This document shows, piece after piece, positions 1-8,216 of a stretch of 46,876 nucleotides of DNA. Origin of the DNA: Betaproteobacteria bacterium (GTDB lineage Bacteria; Pseudomonadota; Gammaproteobacteria; Burkholderiales; SG8-41); NCBI GenBank assembly GCA_016868035.1, contig VGID01000031.1:1-46876 (forward strand), given 5' to 3'. Position numbers and translations under genes: made by a program. Below the pieces are notes generated by a model that saw only the letters and a list, made by a program, of their open reading frames with translations, searched no databases and was not told where the DNA came from. The first letter of the stretch is position 1; every line of letters begins with the position of its first letter.

Positions 1-127
1 TGCTAAGCACCATCCCCTACCAGCGACCTGACAAACCGTTTAAAGGCGAGCTATGACTGTTCTGCGAACGCTGAGACTCGGTCACGTCCACGTCAAAAAA
101 GTGTTCTGCGAACGCTGAGATTCGCCC

Positions 128-291
128 GGTAAGCGGTAAGCGGTAAGCGGTAAGCGGTAAGCGGTAAGCGGTAAGCGGTAAGCGGTAAGCGGTAAGCGGT
201 AAGCGGTAAGCGGTAAATTAGACGCCGGCTCTCCTGGAAGTTTCCCCTGACTGCTCACCGCTCACCGCTTACCGTTTCGCTCACCGCTCCA
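128..291. repeat. Paired inverted heptamer arrays (GCGGTAA family)
   Basis: Twelve perfect copies of GCGGTAA run from 133 to 216, with a partial unit from 128. After a short spacer, 252-291 carries the opposite orientation as CTCACCG and CTTACCG units. The two arms could form a long imperfect hairpin. The stop codon of the downstream minus-strand gene (281-283) lies inside the second arm. An 18-nt direct repeat (TTCTGCGAACGCTGAGAC/T) also occurs near 59 and 103. I see no gene in 1-280. Confidence 0.9.
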
Positions 292-1321
292 CTGCGAGCT
301 TGCGGTCGTTCCAGTCGACCATGCCCTCCTTGAGATTGTAGACGCTCTCGTAACCAAGGCCTTCGAGTATCGCAGCGGCGGTCGTGCTGCGCACTCCGGA
401 GCGGCACACGGCGACGATCTTGTGGTTGCGCTGCGCTTCAAGCTCGGCCGCGCGCCCCGCGAGCTCGCGCAACGGAATCAGCACACTGCCGGGTATGTGC
501 CCGAGCTCGCCGTTATATTCGCCCGGCTCGCGTACATCCACGATCAGCGGCGGGTTCGCCGAGGCAAGCAGCCTGCTCACCTCGTCCGCGCTGAGCTGGC
601 GCACGCGGTTCAGCTCGGAGAGACCGGGGAAATTCGCCTTGTCGTCCTCGATCGCGCTCTGGTTGGGCTGCAGCACTTCCTGGATCTTGTCCGGCATCGG
701 AAATTTGAGGCTTGCCATCAACTCGACGTACTGGGCGCGGGTGCGCCCCGCGATACGCGGGTTGTGGCGTTTTTCCTGCCCGATGGTGGAGCTGGTGTTG
801 CCCCGGTAGTCGTGCGCGGGATATACGAGCGTCTCCTCGGGCAGGGTAAACAGTTTTTTCGTGATCGAGTCGTACTGGATGCCCGCGTCTCCGCCCGCGA
901 AATCGGCCCGGCCCGTGCCTCCGATCAGCAGCACGTCGCCGGTGAACACGCGATCGCCGACGTAGAGACTCATGCTGTCCGGCGTGTGCCCGGGCGTGTG
1001 GAAGACCTGCAGCCGCAGATCTCCGACCGCGATCATGTCGCCCTGCTCCACGTGCTCGGTGACCGCGGGCACCGGCGCGCGCCGGTGCATGATGAGCCGT
1101 GCGTCGGTAAGATCCTTCAACAGGAAAGCGCCCGTCGGATGATCGGCATGGGTGTGCGTATCGACGAGCGCGTTGAGCGTGAGCCGGTGGTAGCCGAGGA
1201 AGGCGAGGTAGCGGGCGACGTGCTCCTTGACCGGGTCGATCAGCAGCGCCTCGCGCGTGCGTTCACACGCAACGAGATAGGTCTTGCATTTGCTGCGATT
1301 GAGTTCACGAAACAGCAGCAT
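281..1321 (-). CDS. Persulfide dioxygenase-like MBL-fold hydrolase fused to rhodanese
   Basis: A 346-residue fusion. Residues 1-240 form a metallo-beta-lactamase fold with THTHADH at 55-61 (H56, H58, D60, H61), H112, D129 and H170. Residues 245-346 form a rhodanese domain whose active-site loop is CRSGVRS, with C306 as the sulfur-accepting cysteine. ETHE1-type enzymes oxidise glutathione persulfide to sulfite, and a rhodanese fusion would pass sulfane sulfur between glutathione persulfide and thiosulfate. That assignment is inferred from the architecture. The ATG at 1321 was chosen because GGAGGGG lies 6-7 bases upstream; a longer in-frame extension adds 22 residues without homology. It is probably cytoplasmic. 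The neighbouring gene on the same strand starts at 2740, so a shared operon is doubtful. Confidence 0.85.
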   Translation of the reverse strand: MLLFRELNRSKCKTYLVACERTREALLIDPVKEHVARYLAFLGYHRLTLNALVDTHTHADHPTGAFLLKDLTDARLIMHRRAPVPAVTEHVEQGDMIAVGDLRLQVFHTPGHTPDSMSLYVGDRVFTGDVLLIGGTGRADFAGGDAGIQYDSITKKLFTLPEETLVYPAHDYRGNTSSTIGQEKRHNPRIAGRTRAQYVELMASLKFPMPDKIQEVLQPNQSAIEDDKANFPGLSELNRVRQLSADEVSRLLASANPPLIVDVREPGEYNGELGHIPGSVLIPLRELAGRAAELEAQRNHKIVAVCRSGVRSTTAAAILEGLGYESVYNLKEGMVDWNDRKLAVER

Positions 1322-1504
1322 GGCGCCCCTCCACGAGCCAACCGTAGCACCGCTGCCCCCGCAAATCAACGCGGTCCGCGCGTCCACGCGGGCCGATCGA
1401 CACCGTCCGGGATGCGGAGTACGGCGCGCCAGCCGCCGCCTCGGGCTGCTTGCGAGAGCCCGAGGCGAGCGGAAATTTGGCTGCGCCGCTTCGTGGGCCG
1501 TTGC

Positions 1505-2740
1505 CTACGCGGCAGCGCGCTGCCCGATCACATCCTTCGCGATCTGGCGGAACTCGCCTTCGGTCAGCAGGCGTTTGTTCTTCAGGGAATGCCCTTTCAC
1601 GGCGGCCGTCATCTTCAGGGCCTCTTCGTCGCTCGCCTCGATTCCGAGGTGCTCGAGCCAGGTCTTGACCGAATCGATGCCGCTGCCCTTGCCCATCACA
1701 ATCTCGGCGGGCGGCTGCCCGACGAACTTCGCGCGCACGGGGAACAGCTCGGTTGCGTTTTCCTCGCCGCAGTTCTTGTACCAGCTCGCGATGATGCCGG
1801 ATTCGATCTGGTAGAGCTGCCGGCCGACGACAGGCTTGTTCGAGGGCACTTCGACCCCGGTGAGCTTCTGCACCAGGTTGGCGAGCGGCGTGAGCTTGCT
1901 GTAGTCGAGCCCGACGTCCACGCCATACATGGTCAGCAATCCCATGACGGTTTCTTCCATCGGCGTGTTGCCGGCCCGTTCGCCGACGCCGAGCACCGTC
2001 GTGTGCAGCACCTCAACGCCCTCTGCGGCTGCCATGATGGTGTTCGCGACACCCATGCCGAAATCCTGATGGAAATGCGCCTCGAGGCGCTTCTTGATGC
2101 GCTTCTTGACCTCGCGAACGAAGTACGGCATTGCGTGCGGCGAGACGACCCCGAACGTGTCCACCAGGGCCAGCGCGTCCATATGCCCCTCGGTGGCGAC
2201 GCGCTCGATCAGGCTCAACACCCAGTTCATCTCGGAGCGGGAAAAGTCGATGGGAAAGAAGACGACTTCCAGCCCGTTCTTTTGAGCGAACTTGGTGGCC
2301 TCGATCGAGGTTTCGATCGCCTTCTCCATCGGCCACTTGTAGGCGAGGTCGACCATGTGCTGGCTGGATGGAATCTCCATCACCACGCCGTTGACGCCGG
2401 TGTCGATCGCGCGCTGGACGTCCTCTTTCATGCAGCGCGAGAAAGCGAAGATCTGGGGACCGAGATTGCGCCTCGCGATCTCCTTGATGGCTTCGGCGTC
2501 GGAGGGGGAAACGATCGGCATGCCCGCCTCGATGCGGTGCACGCCGGCTTCCGCCAGCCCTTCGGCAATGCGAATCTTGTCGTCCTTGCTGAGGATGATG
2601 CCGGTTTGCTGCTCCCCGTCACGCAGCGTGATGTCGTGAATCTTGATCTGCTTCGCGAACTTGAAATCCTTGCGCACCTCGCCCGCGAAATTCCACTGGC
2701 TGACAAACCAGTTGTCGGTCTTCCAGGGTTCCTTTGTCAT
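1505..2740 (-). CDS. DRE-TIM metallolyase, LeuA/homocitrate synthase-like
   Basis: A 411-residue enzyme of the pyruvate carboxyltransferase (HMGL-like) family. TLRDGEQ at 38-44 is the acetyl-CoA condensing signature, with R40 and D41 as expected catalytic and metal residues. The HFHQDFG segment supplies the HxH metal ligands. It would condense acetyl-CoA or a similar acyl-CoA with a 2-oxo acid. It lacks the long C-terminal regulatory domain of classical LeuA, so leucine synthesis is not assured; a homocitrate- or citramalate-type reaction is equally possible. The ATG at 2740 is preceded by AAGGAG at ideal spacing, which rules out the longer frame starting at 2803. The 205 bases upstream hold no gene; a CATAAT and a TAAAAT on the minus strand near 2845-2860 are weak -10 candidates. 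Confidence 0.8.
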   Translation of the reverse strand: MTKEPWKTDNWFVSQWNFAGEVRKDFKFAKQIKIHDITLRDGEQQTGIILSKDDKIRIAEGLAEAGVHRIEAGMPIVSPSDAEAIKEIARRNLGPQIFAFSRCMKEDVQRAIDTGVNGVVMEIPSSQHMVDLAYKWPMEKAIETSIEATKFAQKNGLEVVFFPIDFSRSEMNWVLSLIERVATEGHMDALALVDTFGVVSPHAMPYFVREVKKRIKKRLEAHFHQDFGMGVANTIMAAAEGVEVLHTTVLGVGERAGNTPMEETVMGLLTMYGVDVGLDYSKLTPLANLVQKLTGVEVPSNKPVVGRQLYQIESGIIASWYKNCGEENATELFPVRAKFVGQPPAEIVMGKGSGIDSVKTWLEHLGIEASDEEALKMTAAVKGHSLKNKRLLTEGEFRQIAKDVIGQRAAA

Positions 2741-2945
2741 CGGAGTTCTCCTTGTGTGTCGAGTAATAGACGAAAATTCGGACTTGCGCGAATGACCTGG
2801 CACAGGGGCTCAGCCGCACGTGAGCCGAGAAACGAATTTTACAACATTATGCAAAATCGCACCCGTATCGGCCATTTATCCTGCAGGTAACTCTCCGGGG
2901 TCGTGCGGTTGCCGGAGCAGTTGGCGGCGCAGCCCGGCTCCGTGC

Positions 2946-3839
2946 TTACCGATGCGCTCGTGATCGAGGGCTCTTCCTCGCCTGCTTGTACCACTCGAGA
3001 ATCTGCTCTCCGGTCCAGAAGATCACGCCCGTCTGCTTGCGCAGGGTGCGGATTACCGTCTCGAAATACTTGATGCGGTGCGGCGCGCCCGAGATATACG
3101 GATGCACCGCGATCGCCATGATCTTCGCCCGCTCCTTCGACTCACGGAATACGCGCTCGAAGTAATCCATGCAGCGCGTGACGAACTCCTCGGCGCGGTG
3201 GTGCTGCACCATCATCATCGGGATGTCGTTGAGCTCGACCGTGTAGGGCATCGTCACGAGCTCGCCGTTCCGGGTCTTGATCGTGCAGGGCTCGTCGTCG
3301 ATCACCCAGTCGGCGACGTACTTGATACCGGCGGCTGCGAGCAGCTCGGGCGTGTCCAGCGTTTCGGTCAGTCCCGGCCCGAGCCAGCCGATCGGCCGCT
3401 TGCCGGTGAATTCGCGGATCACCTTGACCGTCTGCCGGATCATCGCCGCCTGGTCCGGCTCCGCGTGGATCGGACGCTGATCGTAGGAATGTCCCATGAA
3501 TTCCCAGCCGGCGTCGCGCGCGGCTTCCGCGACGCGCCGGTAGTCGAGGCAGACGCGGGCGTTGATCGAGAGCGTGGGAGTGATGCGAAGCTCGTCCAAC
3601 AGCGCCTTCATGCGCCAGAATCCGACGCGCATTCCGTACTCGTGCCATGCCCAATGCGGGAAATCGGGCAACTGCGTGACACCCGTGGGCGGGGGCAACA
3701 CCTGGCGCGGCATCGGCCGGCCGATGTCCCACACTTCCACATTGACGATGGGCCATACGACGACGCGCGCATTGCCGGGCAGGCGCAACGGCGCACGGTC
3801 CACAATCGCGGAATAGCGCAGACGTTTGGAGGGAATCAT
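2946..3839 (-). CDS. Polysaccharide deacetylase-like (PuuE-type) hydrolase
   Basis: A 297-residue protein resembling the NodB/PuuE carbohydrate esterase 4 superfamily. The expected features are a beta-barrel core, GHSYDQRPIH around residues 135-145 supplying the metal-binding histidines, and a late AVHPYISG segment. PuuE-type members act on allantoin or related amides rather than on polysaccharide, and the absence of a signal peptide favours a cytoplasmic small-molecule substrate. The substrate cannot be read from sequence. It starts at ATG 3839 behind a weak GGAAGAAG ribosome site and is divergent from the amidohydrolase at 3945, with which it may share a regulatory region. Confidence 0.7.
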   Translation of the reverse strand: MIPSKRLRYSAIVDRAPLRLPGNARVVVWPIVNVEVWDIGRPMPRQVLPPPTGVTQLPDFPHWAWHEYGMRVGFWRMKALLDELRITPTLSINARVCLDYRRVAEAARDAGWEFMGHSYDQRPIHAEPDQAAMIRQTVKVIREFTGKRPIGWLGPGLTETLDTPELLAAAGIKYVADWVIDDEPCTIKTRNGELVTMPYTVELNDIPMMMVQHHRAEEFVTRCMDYFERVFRESKERAKIMAIAVHPYISGAPHRIKYFETVIRTLRKQTGVIFWTGEQILEWYKQARKSPRSRAHR

Positions 3840-3877
3840 GGGATTTCTTCTTCCGGCTAATCGATCTCTGGGTTGCT

Positions 3878-3883
3878 ATTATA
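3878..3883 (-). promoter_or_regulatory. Candidate -10 box for the deacetylase-like gene
   Basis: A perfect TATAAT on the minus strand lies about 40 bases upstream of ATG 3839. No good -35 hexamer is visible at 16-18 bases, so the promoter call rests on the -10 alone. Confidence 0.35.
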
Positions 3884-3944
3884 ACGAACCGGCCATCATC
3901 ACATTTTGATACGGCCGGCGCGTTTCGAGTCGAAAGAAAGGAAT

Positions 3945-4826
3945 ATGGATGCCCCTTGTCTTGCTCCGGTAGCGGATCCCAAAGCACCTGACGTGGCCAC
4001 GCCCCGCCAGGCTTGCGATTCGCATTTCCACATATTCGGCCCCTCGAGCCGCTTCCGCTATTCGCCCGAGCGCGCCTACACGCCACCGGAAGCGCCGCTC
4101 GAGGCGCTCCTCGCCATGCACGCGAGGCTCGGTATCGAGCGCGGCGTCGTGATCCAGGGCAACGCGCATGGCACCGACAATTCCGCGCTGCTCGACGCGC
4201 TCGCCCGCGAGCCCCGGCGGCTGCGCGGAGTCTCGATCGTGGGTGACGCGACGACGAAGGAGACGATCCGGCGCATGGCCGATGGCGGCGTGCGCGCGCT
4301 GCGCTTTCACCACTTGCCCCACGCCGGGGGGCAGCGCTACAGCAGCCTCGGCTTGGCGGCGTTCGAGAAACTCGCGCCCCACATGGCCGAGTGCGGCCTG
4401 CATCTTCAGTTGTTTCTGGACGCAGCCGAGCTGCCCGTCGTGATGCCGCGCCTCGAGCGCTGGAAGGGCCCGATCGTGCTCGATCACTTCGGGGCCGTGA
4501 AAGCCGAGGCCGGCCTCCGCACGCCAGGCTTCGAAACCATGCGGCAGTTGCTCGCCGGGGGAAGGATCTGGGTCAAGGTGTCCGGCGCCTACCGCGTGTC
4601 GCGACGCTATCCCGATTATCCCGACGCGCGACCGCTGCACGAGGCGCTGATCGCGGCGAACCCCGAGCACGTGATCTGGGGCACGGACTGTCCGCACCCG
4701 CGGCTCGACCAGGACATGCCCGACACCGGGCATCTGCTCGACCTCTTCAACGCGTGGACGCCCGACGCCGCACTGCGCAAGAAGATTCTCGTCGACAACC
4801 CCGCGCGCCTGTATGGATTCACCTGA
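3945..4826 (+). CDS. Amidohydrolase, 2-pyrone-4,6-dicarboxylate hydrolase-like
   Basis: A 293-residue TIM-barrel metal-dependent hydrolase of the COG3618/LigI group. The N-terminal CDSHFHIFGP motif carries the HxH typical of the family. LDHFG follows near residue 180, and WGTDCPHPR near 245 carries the catalytic aspartate. Family members hydrolyse lactones such as 2-pyrone-4,6-dicarboxylate or sulfomuconolactone in aromatic catabolism; the substrate here is not determined. The ATG at 3945 follows AAGAAAGGAAT, a good ribosome site, so the longer frame from 3906 was rejected. A HAD-family gene follows 37 bases downstream, suggesting co-transcription. Confidence 0.8.
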   Translation: MDAPCLAPVADPKAPDVATPRQACDSHFHIFGPSSRFRYSPERAYTPPEAPLEALLAMHARLGIERGVVIQGNAHGTDNSALLDALAREPRRLRGVSIVGDATTKETIRRMADGGVRALRFHHLPHAGGQRYSSLGLAAFEKLAPHMAECGLHLQLFLDAAELPVVMPRLERWKGPIVLDHFGAVKAEAGLRTPGFETMRQLLAGGRIWVKVSGAYRVSRRYPDYPDARPLHEALIAANPEHVIWGTDCPHPRLDQDMPDTGHLLDLFNAWTPDAALRKKILVDNPARLYGFT

Positions 4827-4863
4827 ATCTTCCGCCGCCGATCAGCCGCAATAAACGCAGAAC

Positions 4864-5487
4864 ATGTCACAACAGAAATACCAAGCGGTCATGTTCGACT
4901 TGTTGACCGCTCTCCTGGACTCCTGGTCCCTGTGGAACGAGGTGGCGGGCTCGGGCGAAGCCGGCATCACCTGGAGAACACGCTACCTGAAACTGACGTA
5001 TCAAGCGGGTGCGTACCGTTCCTACGAGGGCATCATCAAGGAAGCCGCGCAGGAGGTTGGCGTCCCGGCTGGACGCGCGGACGAACTCATCCACCGATGG
5101 GGCGAGCTGGCACCGTGGCCGGAAGCGCGACGAGTGGTGCGCACTCTGCTGGAGAAGGTGCCTGTCGCCGTGGCGACGAATGCTTCCATCGCCCTGGGCA
5201 ACGCGGCCGTCGCCATATTGGGTGTTTCGCTCCACACGGTCGTCACGGCGGAAGAGGCCGGCTACTACAAACCCCATCCAAATCCCTATCTCATGGCGCT
5301 GCAACGGCTGCAACGCACCCCGGCGTCCGTGCTCTTTGTTGCCGGGTCTGCGGCCGATGTGCCGGGAGCTTCTGCGGTGGGTATGCCTGTCTTCTGGCAC
5401 AATCGCAGGCGCCTGAACCCCGTTGATGCCGCTGTCCAGCCACGGTACGTTTCAGAGTCTTTATGGCCGGTCCTGGATCTGGTGTGA
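4864..5487 (+). CDS. HAD-superfamily hydrolase, haloacid dehalogenase type II-like
   Basis: A 207-residue HAD protein. Motif I is MFDLLTALLD with the nucleophilic aspartate at 12, motif II is ATNAS, motif III lysine sits in YYKPHPNPY, and motif IV is FVAGSAADVPGA. The last segment aligns in position with the SSNAWDxxGA loop of L-2-haloacid dehalogenases but is altered, so dehalogenase activity is uncertain; a phosphatase on a small acid is also possible. It is cytoplasmic. It follows the amidohydrolase by 37 bases and ends before a small membrane-protein gene. The ribosome site is weak. Confidence 0.7.
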   Translation: MSQQKYQAVMFDLLTALLDSWSLWNEVAGSGEAGITWRTRYLKLTYQAGAYRSYEGIIKEAAQEVGVPAGRADELIHRWGELAPWPEARRVVRTLLEKVPVAVATNASIALGNAAVAILGVSLHTVVTAEEAGYYKPHPNPYLMALQRLQRTPASVLFVAGSAADVPGASAVGMPVFWHNRRRLNPVDAAVQPRYVSESLWPVLDLV

Positions 5488-5578
5488 GAGAGCGGTGCGA
5501 TGGCACGTGCCGCGAGCGCTTTGCTGGATATCCCGTTCCTTGCGGCCCGCCCTTCATCATCGCGTTAGAATCCCGGAT

Positions 5579-5848
5579 ATGTCACCAATCGAGCTGCTCC
5601 GATGGGCTACCGAACCGGTTGAACGCCGCAGCACGGCGTTGCTCTGGGGCGGCTTGATCGCGCTACTCGCGTCGAGCGGAGTCCTGACGAGCATGGAGGC
5701 GCCGCCTCTCGCCGAAGCATTGCTCTACCTCGTGATGATTTCCGGTTGGACCGTCGGCGCGTGCGGCATGGTGGGATATATGCGGTGGTTCTTCAAAAAA
5801 TCTTCCGACGAGGCGCGCAAGTCGCAACCTCCGCCGCAGAGAAAATAG
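5579..5848 (+). CDS. Small two-helix membrane protein, function unknown
   Basis: An 89-residue protein not assigned to a family. Two hydrophobic stretches, about residues 22-41 and 50-72, suggest two transmembrane helices, followed by a short basic tail rich in Lys, Pro and Gln. The ATG at 5579 places the first helix at a normal distance; longer frames upstream add arginine-rich sequence without a credible ribosome site. It sits 91 bases after the HAD gene and faces the end of the convergent reductase gene at 5911. Coding status rests on the hydrophobic pattern only. Confidence 0.5.
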   Translation: MSPIELLRWATEPVERRSTALLWGGLIALLASSGVLTSMEAPPLAEALLYLVMISGWTVGACGMVGYMRWFFKKSSDEARKSQPPPQRK

Positions 5849-5910
5849 CCGGGCGCCTGCGCGAGCGCGGGACACCAGCCCGGCAGCCTGTTGGCCTTCT
5901 GCCTACCGCC

Positions 5911-6963
5911 TCACCAGCCGGCGATGAGTTCCGCCGAGGGCTTCACTTCCCCGCGCTCCACGCGCCCCACCAGCTCGTTCATGCGCGCATGCGTGGACGC
6001 GGGAACCCCGATCTCGTGGCCGCGTGCCGCGACGCAGCCGTTGATGAAATCCGTCTCGGTGCGCCGCCCCTTCGCGATGTCCTGCGCCATCGAGGGCCGC
6101 TGATCGTCCGCGCGCTTCCTGGCGCCTTCGAGCAGGATCTCGACGATCTCGGCGAGCGCGTCCCGATTGCCCTCGCCCGCGCGCGCCAGCGTCTCCGCTT
6201 CCATGCCGAGCATGCGCTCGAGCTGGAACCCGAGCGCCTGTCCCACCCGCACCGCTTCGGATCCGAGCCGTATCGAGAGCCAGCGCGGGCCCTCGGCGAG
6301 ATCGCGCTGGTTGCCGTAGAGGCCCGTCGCCGCGGACAGGCCGTTGCGCATCGAATTCACGACGAGCTTCGACCAGCGCTCTCCCCACAAGTTGGTCGTG
6401 ACCTTTGCGCTGTCCACGGCGCGCAGCAACTCCGCCACCTCTTCCGCCCGGGGCGACACGCGCCCGTGCGCCTCGCCCACGCGGAACACGGTGTGGCGCT
6501 CGCCGCCCATCGGGACCGTGCGCCTGATGTGGCCCGGCGCATGGAGCTCCGATGCGATGAGGCTCGCAATGCATCCGACGGTCCGGCCCCAGCCGACCAG
6601 CGCCGCGATGCGCTCCTCGTTGATGCAGTTTTGCAGCGACACCACGAATCCGTCCGGGGCGAGGAACGGACGTATCAGCAGCGTTGCCCATTCCGTGTCG
6701 TAGGATTTCATGCAGATAAAAGCGATGTCCGCCGGCGGCTGCTTGCACAGCGCCTGCACGTCGCCCACGTGCAGGATGTTCACCGGCACAGAATGCCGCT
6801 CCGCCTCCGTGATCCCCGCGAGCTGCAGGCCGTGCCTGCGAACATACTCCACGTGCTCCGCCCATGGATCAATCAGCGTGACATCCTGCCCCGCGCGCGC
6901 CATGTGCCCGCCCACGTAGCCGCCGATGGCGCCCGCCCCAACAATGACGATCCGCTTCTTCAT
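5911..6963 (-). CDS. Ketopantoate reductase-family NAD(P)H oxidoreductase
   Basis: A 350-residue protein with an N-terminal Rossmann fold (VGAGAIGGYVGGHMARAG, residues 7-24) and the all-helical C-terminal domain of the PanE/ApbA family. The KSYDTEWA segment near residue 90 matches the conserved lysine-containing loop, and KLVVNSMRN near 205 carries the second catalytic lysine. The family reduces 2-oxo acids or oxidises 2-hydroxy acids. At 350 residues it is longer than typical PanE (about 300), and it lies beside an IDH/IPMDH-family gene and a tricarboxylate transporter. A catabolic role on a hydroxy acid is therefore more likely than pantothenate synthesis, by inference. The start at 6963 gives the Rossmann motif its usual position. 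Confidence 0.75.
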   Translation of the reverse strand: MKKRIVIVGAGAIGGYVGGHMARAGQDVTLIDPWAEHVEYVRRHGLQLAGITEAERHSVPVNILHVGDVQALCKQPPADIAFICMKSYDTEWATLLIRPFLAPDGFVVSLQNCINEERIAALVGWGRTVGCIASLIASELHAPGHIRRTVPMGGERHTVFRVGEAHGRVSPRAEEVAELLRAVDSAKVTTNLWGERWSKLVVNSMRNGLSAATGLYGNQRDLAEGPRWLSIRLGSEAVRVGQALGFQLERMLGMEAETLARAGEGNRDALAEIVEILLEGARKRADDQRPSMAQDIAKGRRTETDFINGCVAARGHEIGVPASTHARMNELVGRVERGEVKPSAELIAGW

Positions 6964-6976
6964 ATCGTTCGTGTCC

Positions 6977-7096
6977 GAGTGATTGAGTGATTGAGTAATT
7001 AAGTGATTAAGCGAGGCAGTCTGCCGTGTTCGACACCTCGACCATCGGAATGCCAATGGCCGCTTAATCACTTAGTCGCTTAGTCACTGAATCACC
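6977..7096. repeat. Paired inverted AGTGATTGAG arrays
   Basis: The first arm, 6977-7012, repeats AGTGATTG and AGTGATTA with an 8-base period. The second arm, 7061-7096, is its inverse with CTTAGTCACTGAATCAC units. Between them are 48 bases with no other feature. The array fills almost the entire gap between the reductase start and the dehydrogenase stop, and the second arm abuts that stop at 7092. Confidence 0.8.
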
Positions 7097-8144
7097 TCAT
7101 TTGCTCGATGATCGCGTCGGTCATCGCGCGCGTGCCCGCCTCGCCCCCGAGGTCACGCGTCACCGCACGTCCCTCGCGCAGCACCGCCGCGAGCGCGCGT
7201 TCGATCCGATCGGCCGCCTGCCCCTCGTTCATGTAGCGCAGCATCATCACCGCGGTGAGGATCATCGCCATCGGGTTGGCAAGATCCTTGCCCGCGATGT
7301 CGGGCGCCGTGCCATGCACCGCCTCGAACATCGCGCAATCGGGGCCGAAATTCGCCCCGGGCGCGACACCCAGCCCGCCCACCAGTCCCGCGGCGAGATC
7401 CGACACGATGTCCCCGTAGAGATTGGGCAGCAGCAGCGCGTCGTATTCCCCGGGACGCATTACCAGCTCCATGCACAGGGCGTCCACGACACGCTGCTCG
7501 ACCGCGATGTCCGGAAAAGCCCTTGCGGTTTCCTGCGCCGTCTTCAGGAACAGCCCGTCGGTCAGCTTCATCACGTTCGCCTTGTGCCCGATCGTGAGCC
7601 TGCGGCGCTTCAATTTGCGCATGTATTCGAGGGCAAACCGCGTGACCCGCTCGGTGGCGCGCAGCGAGATGATCTTGATCGCCTCGGCAGTGCCCTCGTC
7701 GATCATGCGCTCCATGCCGATGTAGAGATCCTCCGAGTTCTCCCGGAAGATGAGCAGGTCCACGTTCTCGAAGTGCGATGGAACGCCCGGATAATTCTTG
7801 GACGGGCGCACGGCGACGTAGAGCTCCAGTTCCCGGCGCAAGGCGATGGCGATGCTCGGGTACGAGCTTCTCCGGGTCTTGCCGGCCGCATCGCGGCGCT
7901 CCACGTGGATGCGGTAATCCCCGCCGAAAGGCGTCTGCGTCGGCCCTTTCAGCGCGATTTTCGTCTCGGACACGGACTCGAACACCGCGCCCGGCAACGG
8001 CGTCCCGTGCTCGCGCTCAGCGCGCTGGCCTGCCGGCACCTCGTGGAACCGCACCGCGGCCCCCGAAGCTGCCACGACGTCGCACGCGCCGCGTGTCACC
8101 TCGGGGCCGATGCCGTCACCAGGGATTACCGTGATCCGTTGCAC
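7092..8144 (-). CDS. Isocitrate/isopropylmalate dehydrogenase family protein
   Basis: A 350-residue NAD(P)-dependent beta-decarboxylating dehydrogenase. RITVIPGDGIGPE opens the fold, IFRENSEDLYIG and GHKANVMK supply substrate-loop residues, and NLYGDIVSDLAAGLVGGLG is the family signature near residue 225-243, followed by FEAVHGTAPDIAGK. The KGPTQTPFGG loop resembles NAD-linked isocitrate dehydrogenases more than LeuB. It would oxidise and decarboxylate a malate-like substrate in the cytoplasm. The start is uncertain: a GTG at 8144 fits the family length, and another GTG at 8210 would add a low-complexity extension. Neither has a strong ribosome site. It lies 72 bases after tctA and probably belongs to the same transcript. 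Confidence 0.8.
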   Translation of the reverse strand: MQRITVIPGDGIGPEVTRGACDVVAASGAAVRFHEVPAGQRAEREHGTPLPGAVFESVSETKIALKGPTQTPFGGDYRIHVERRDAAGKTRRSSYPSIAIALRRELELYVAVRPSKNYPGVPSHFENVDLLIFRENSEDLYIGMERMIDEGTAEAIKIISLRATERVTRFALEYMRKLKRRRLTIGHKANVMKLTDGLFLKTAQETARAFPDIAVEQRVVDALCMELVMRPGEYDALLLPNLYGDIVSDLAAGLVGGLGVAPGANFGPDCAMFEAVHGTAPDIAGKDLANPMAMILTAVMMLRYMNEGQAADRIERALAAVLREGRAVTRDLGGEAGTRAMTDAIIEQMR

Positions 8145-8216
8145 TGGGTTATTCTTCGGGGCGCTCGGAGGTGCTCGCTCATCGGGCCGCGCCTGCGCGG
8201 CACGGCGCACGGAAGG

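Noticed and set aside
133..216. CRISPR-like repeat array
   Set aside because: The repeat is 7 bases with no spacers and no cas genes; it is a simple tandem array, as are the others in the window.
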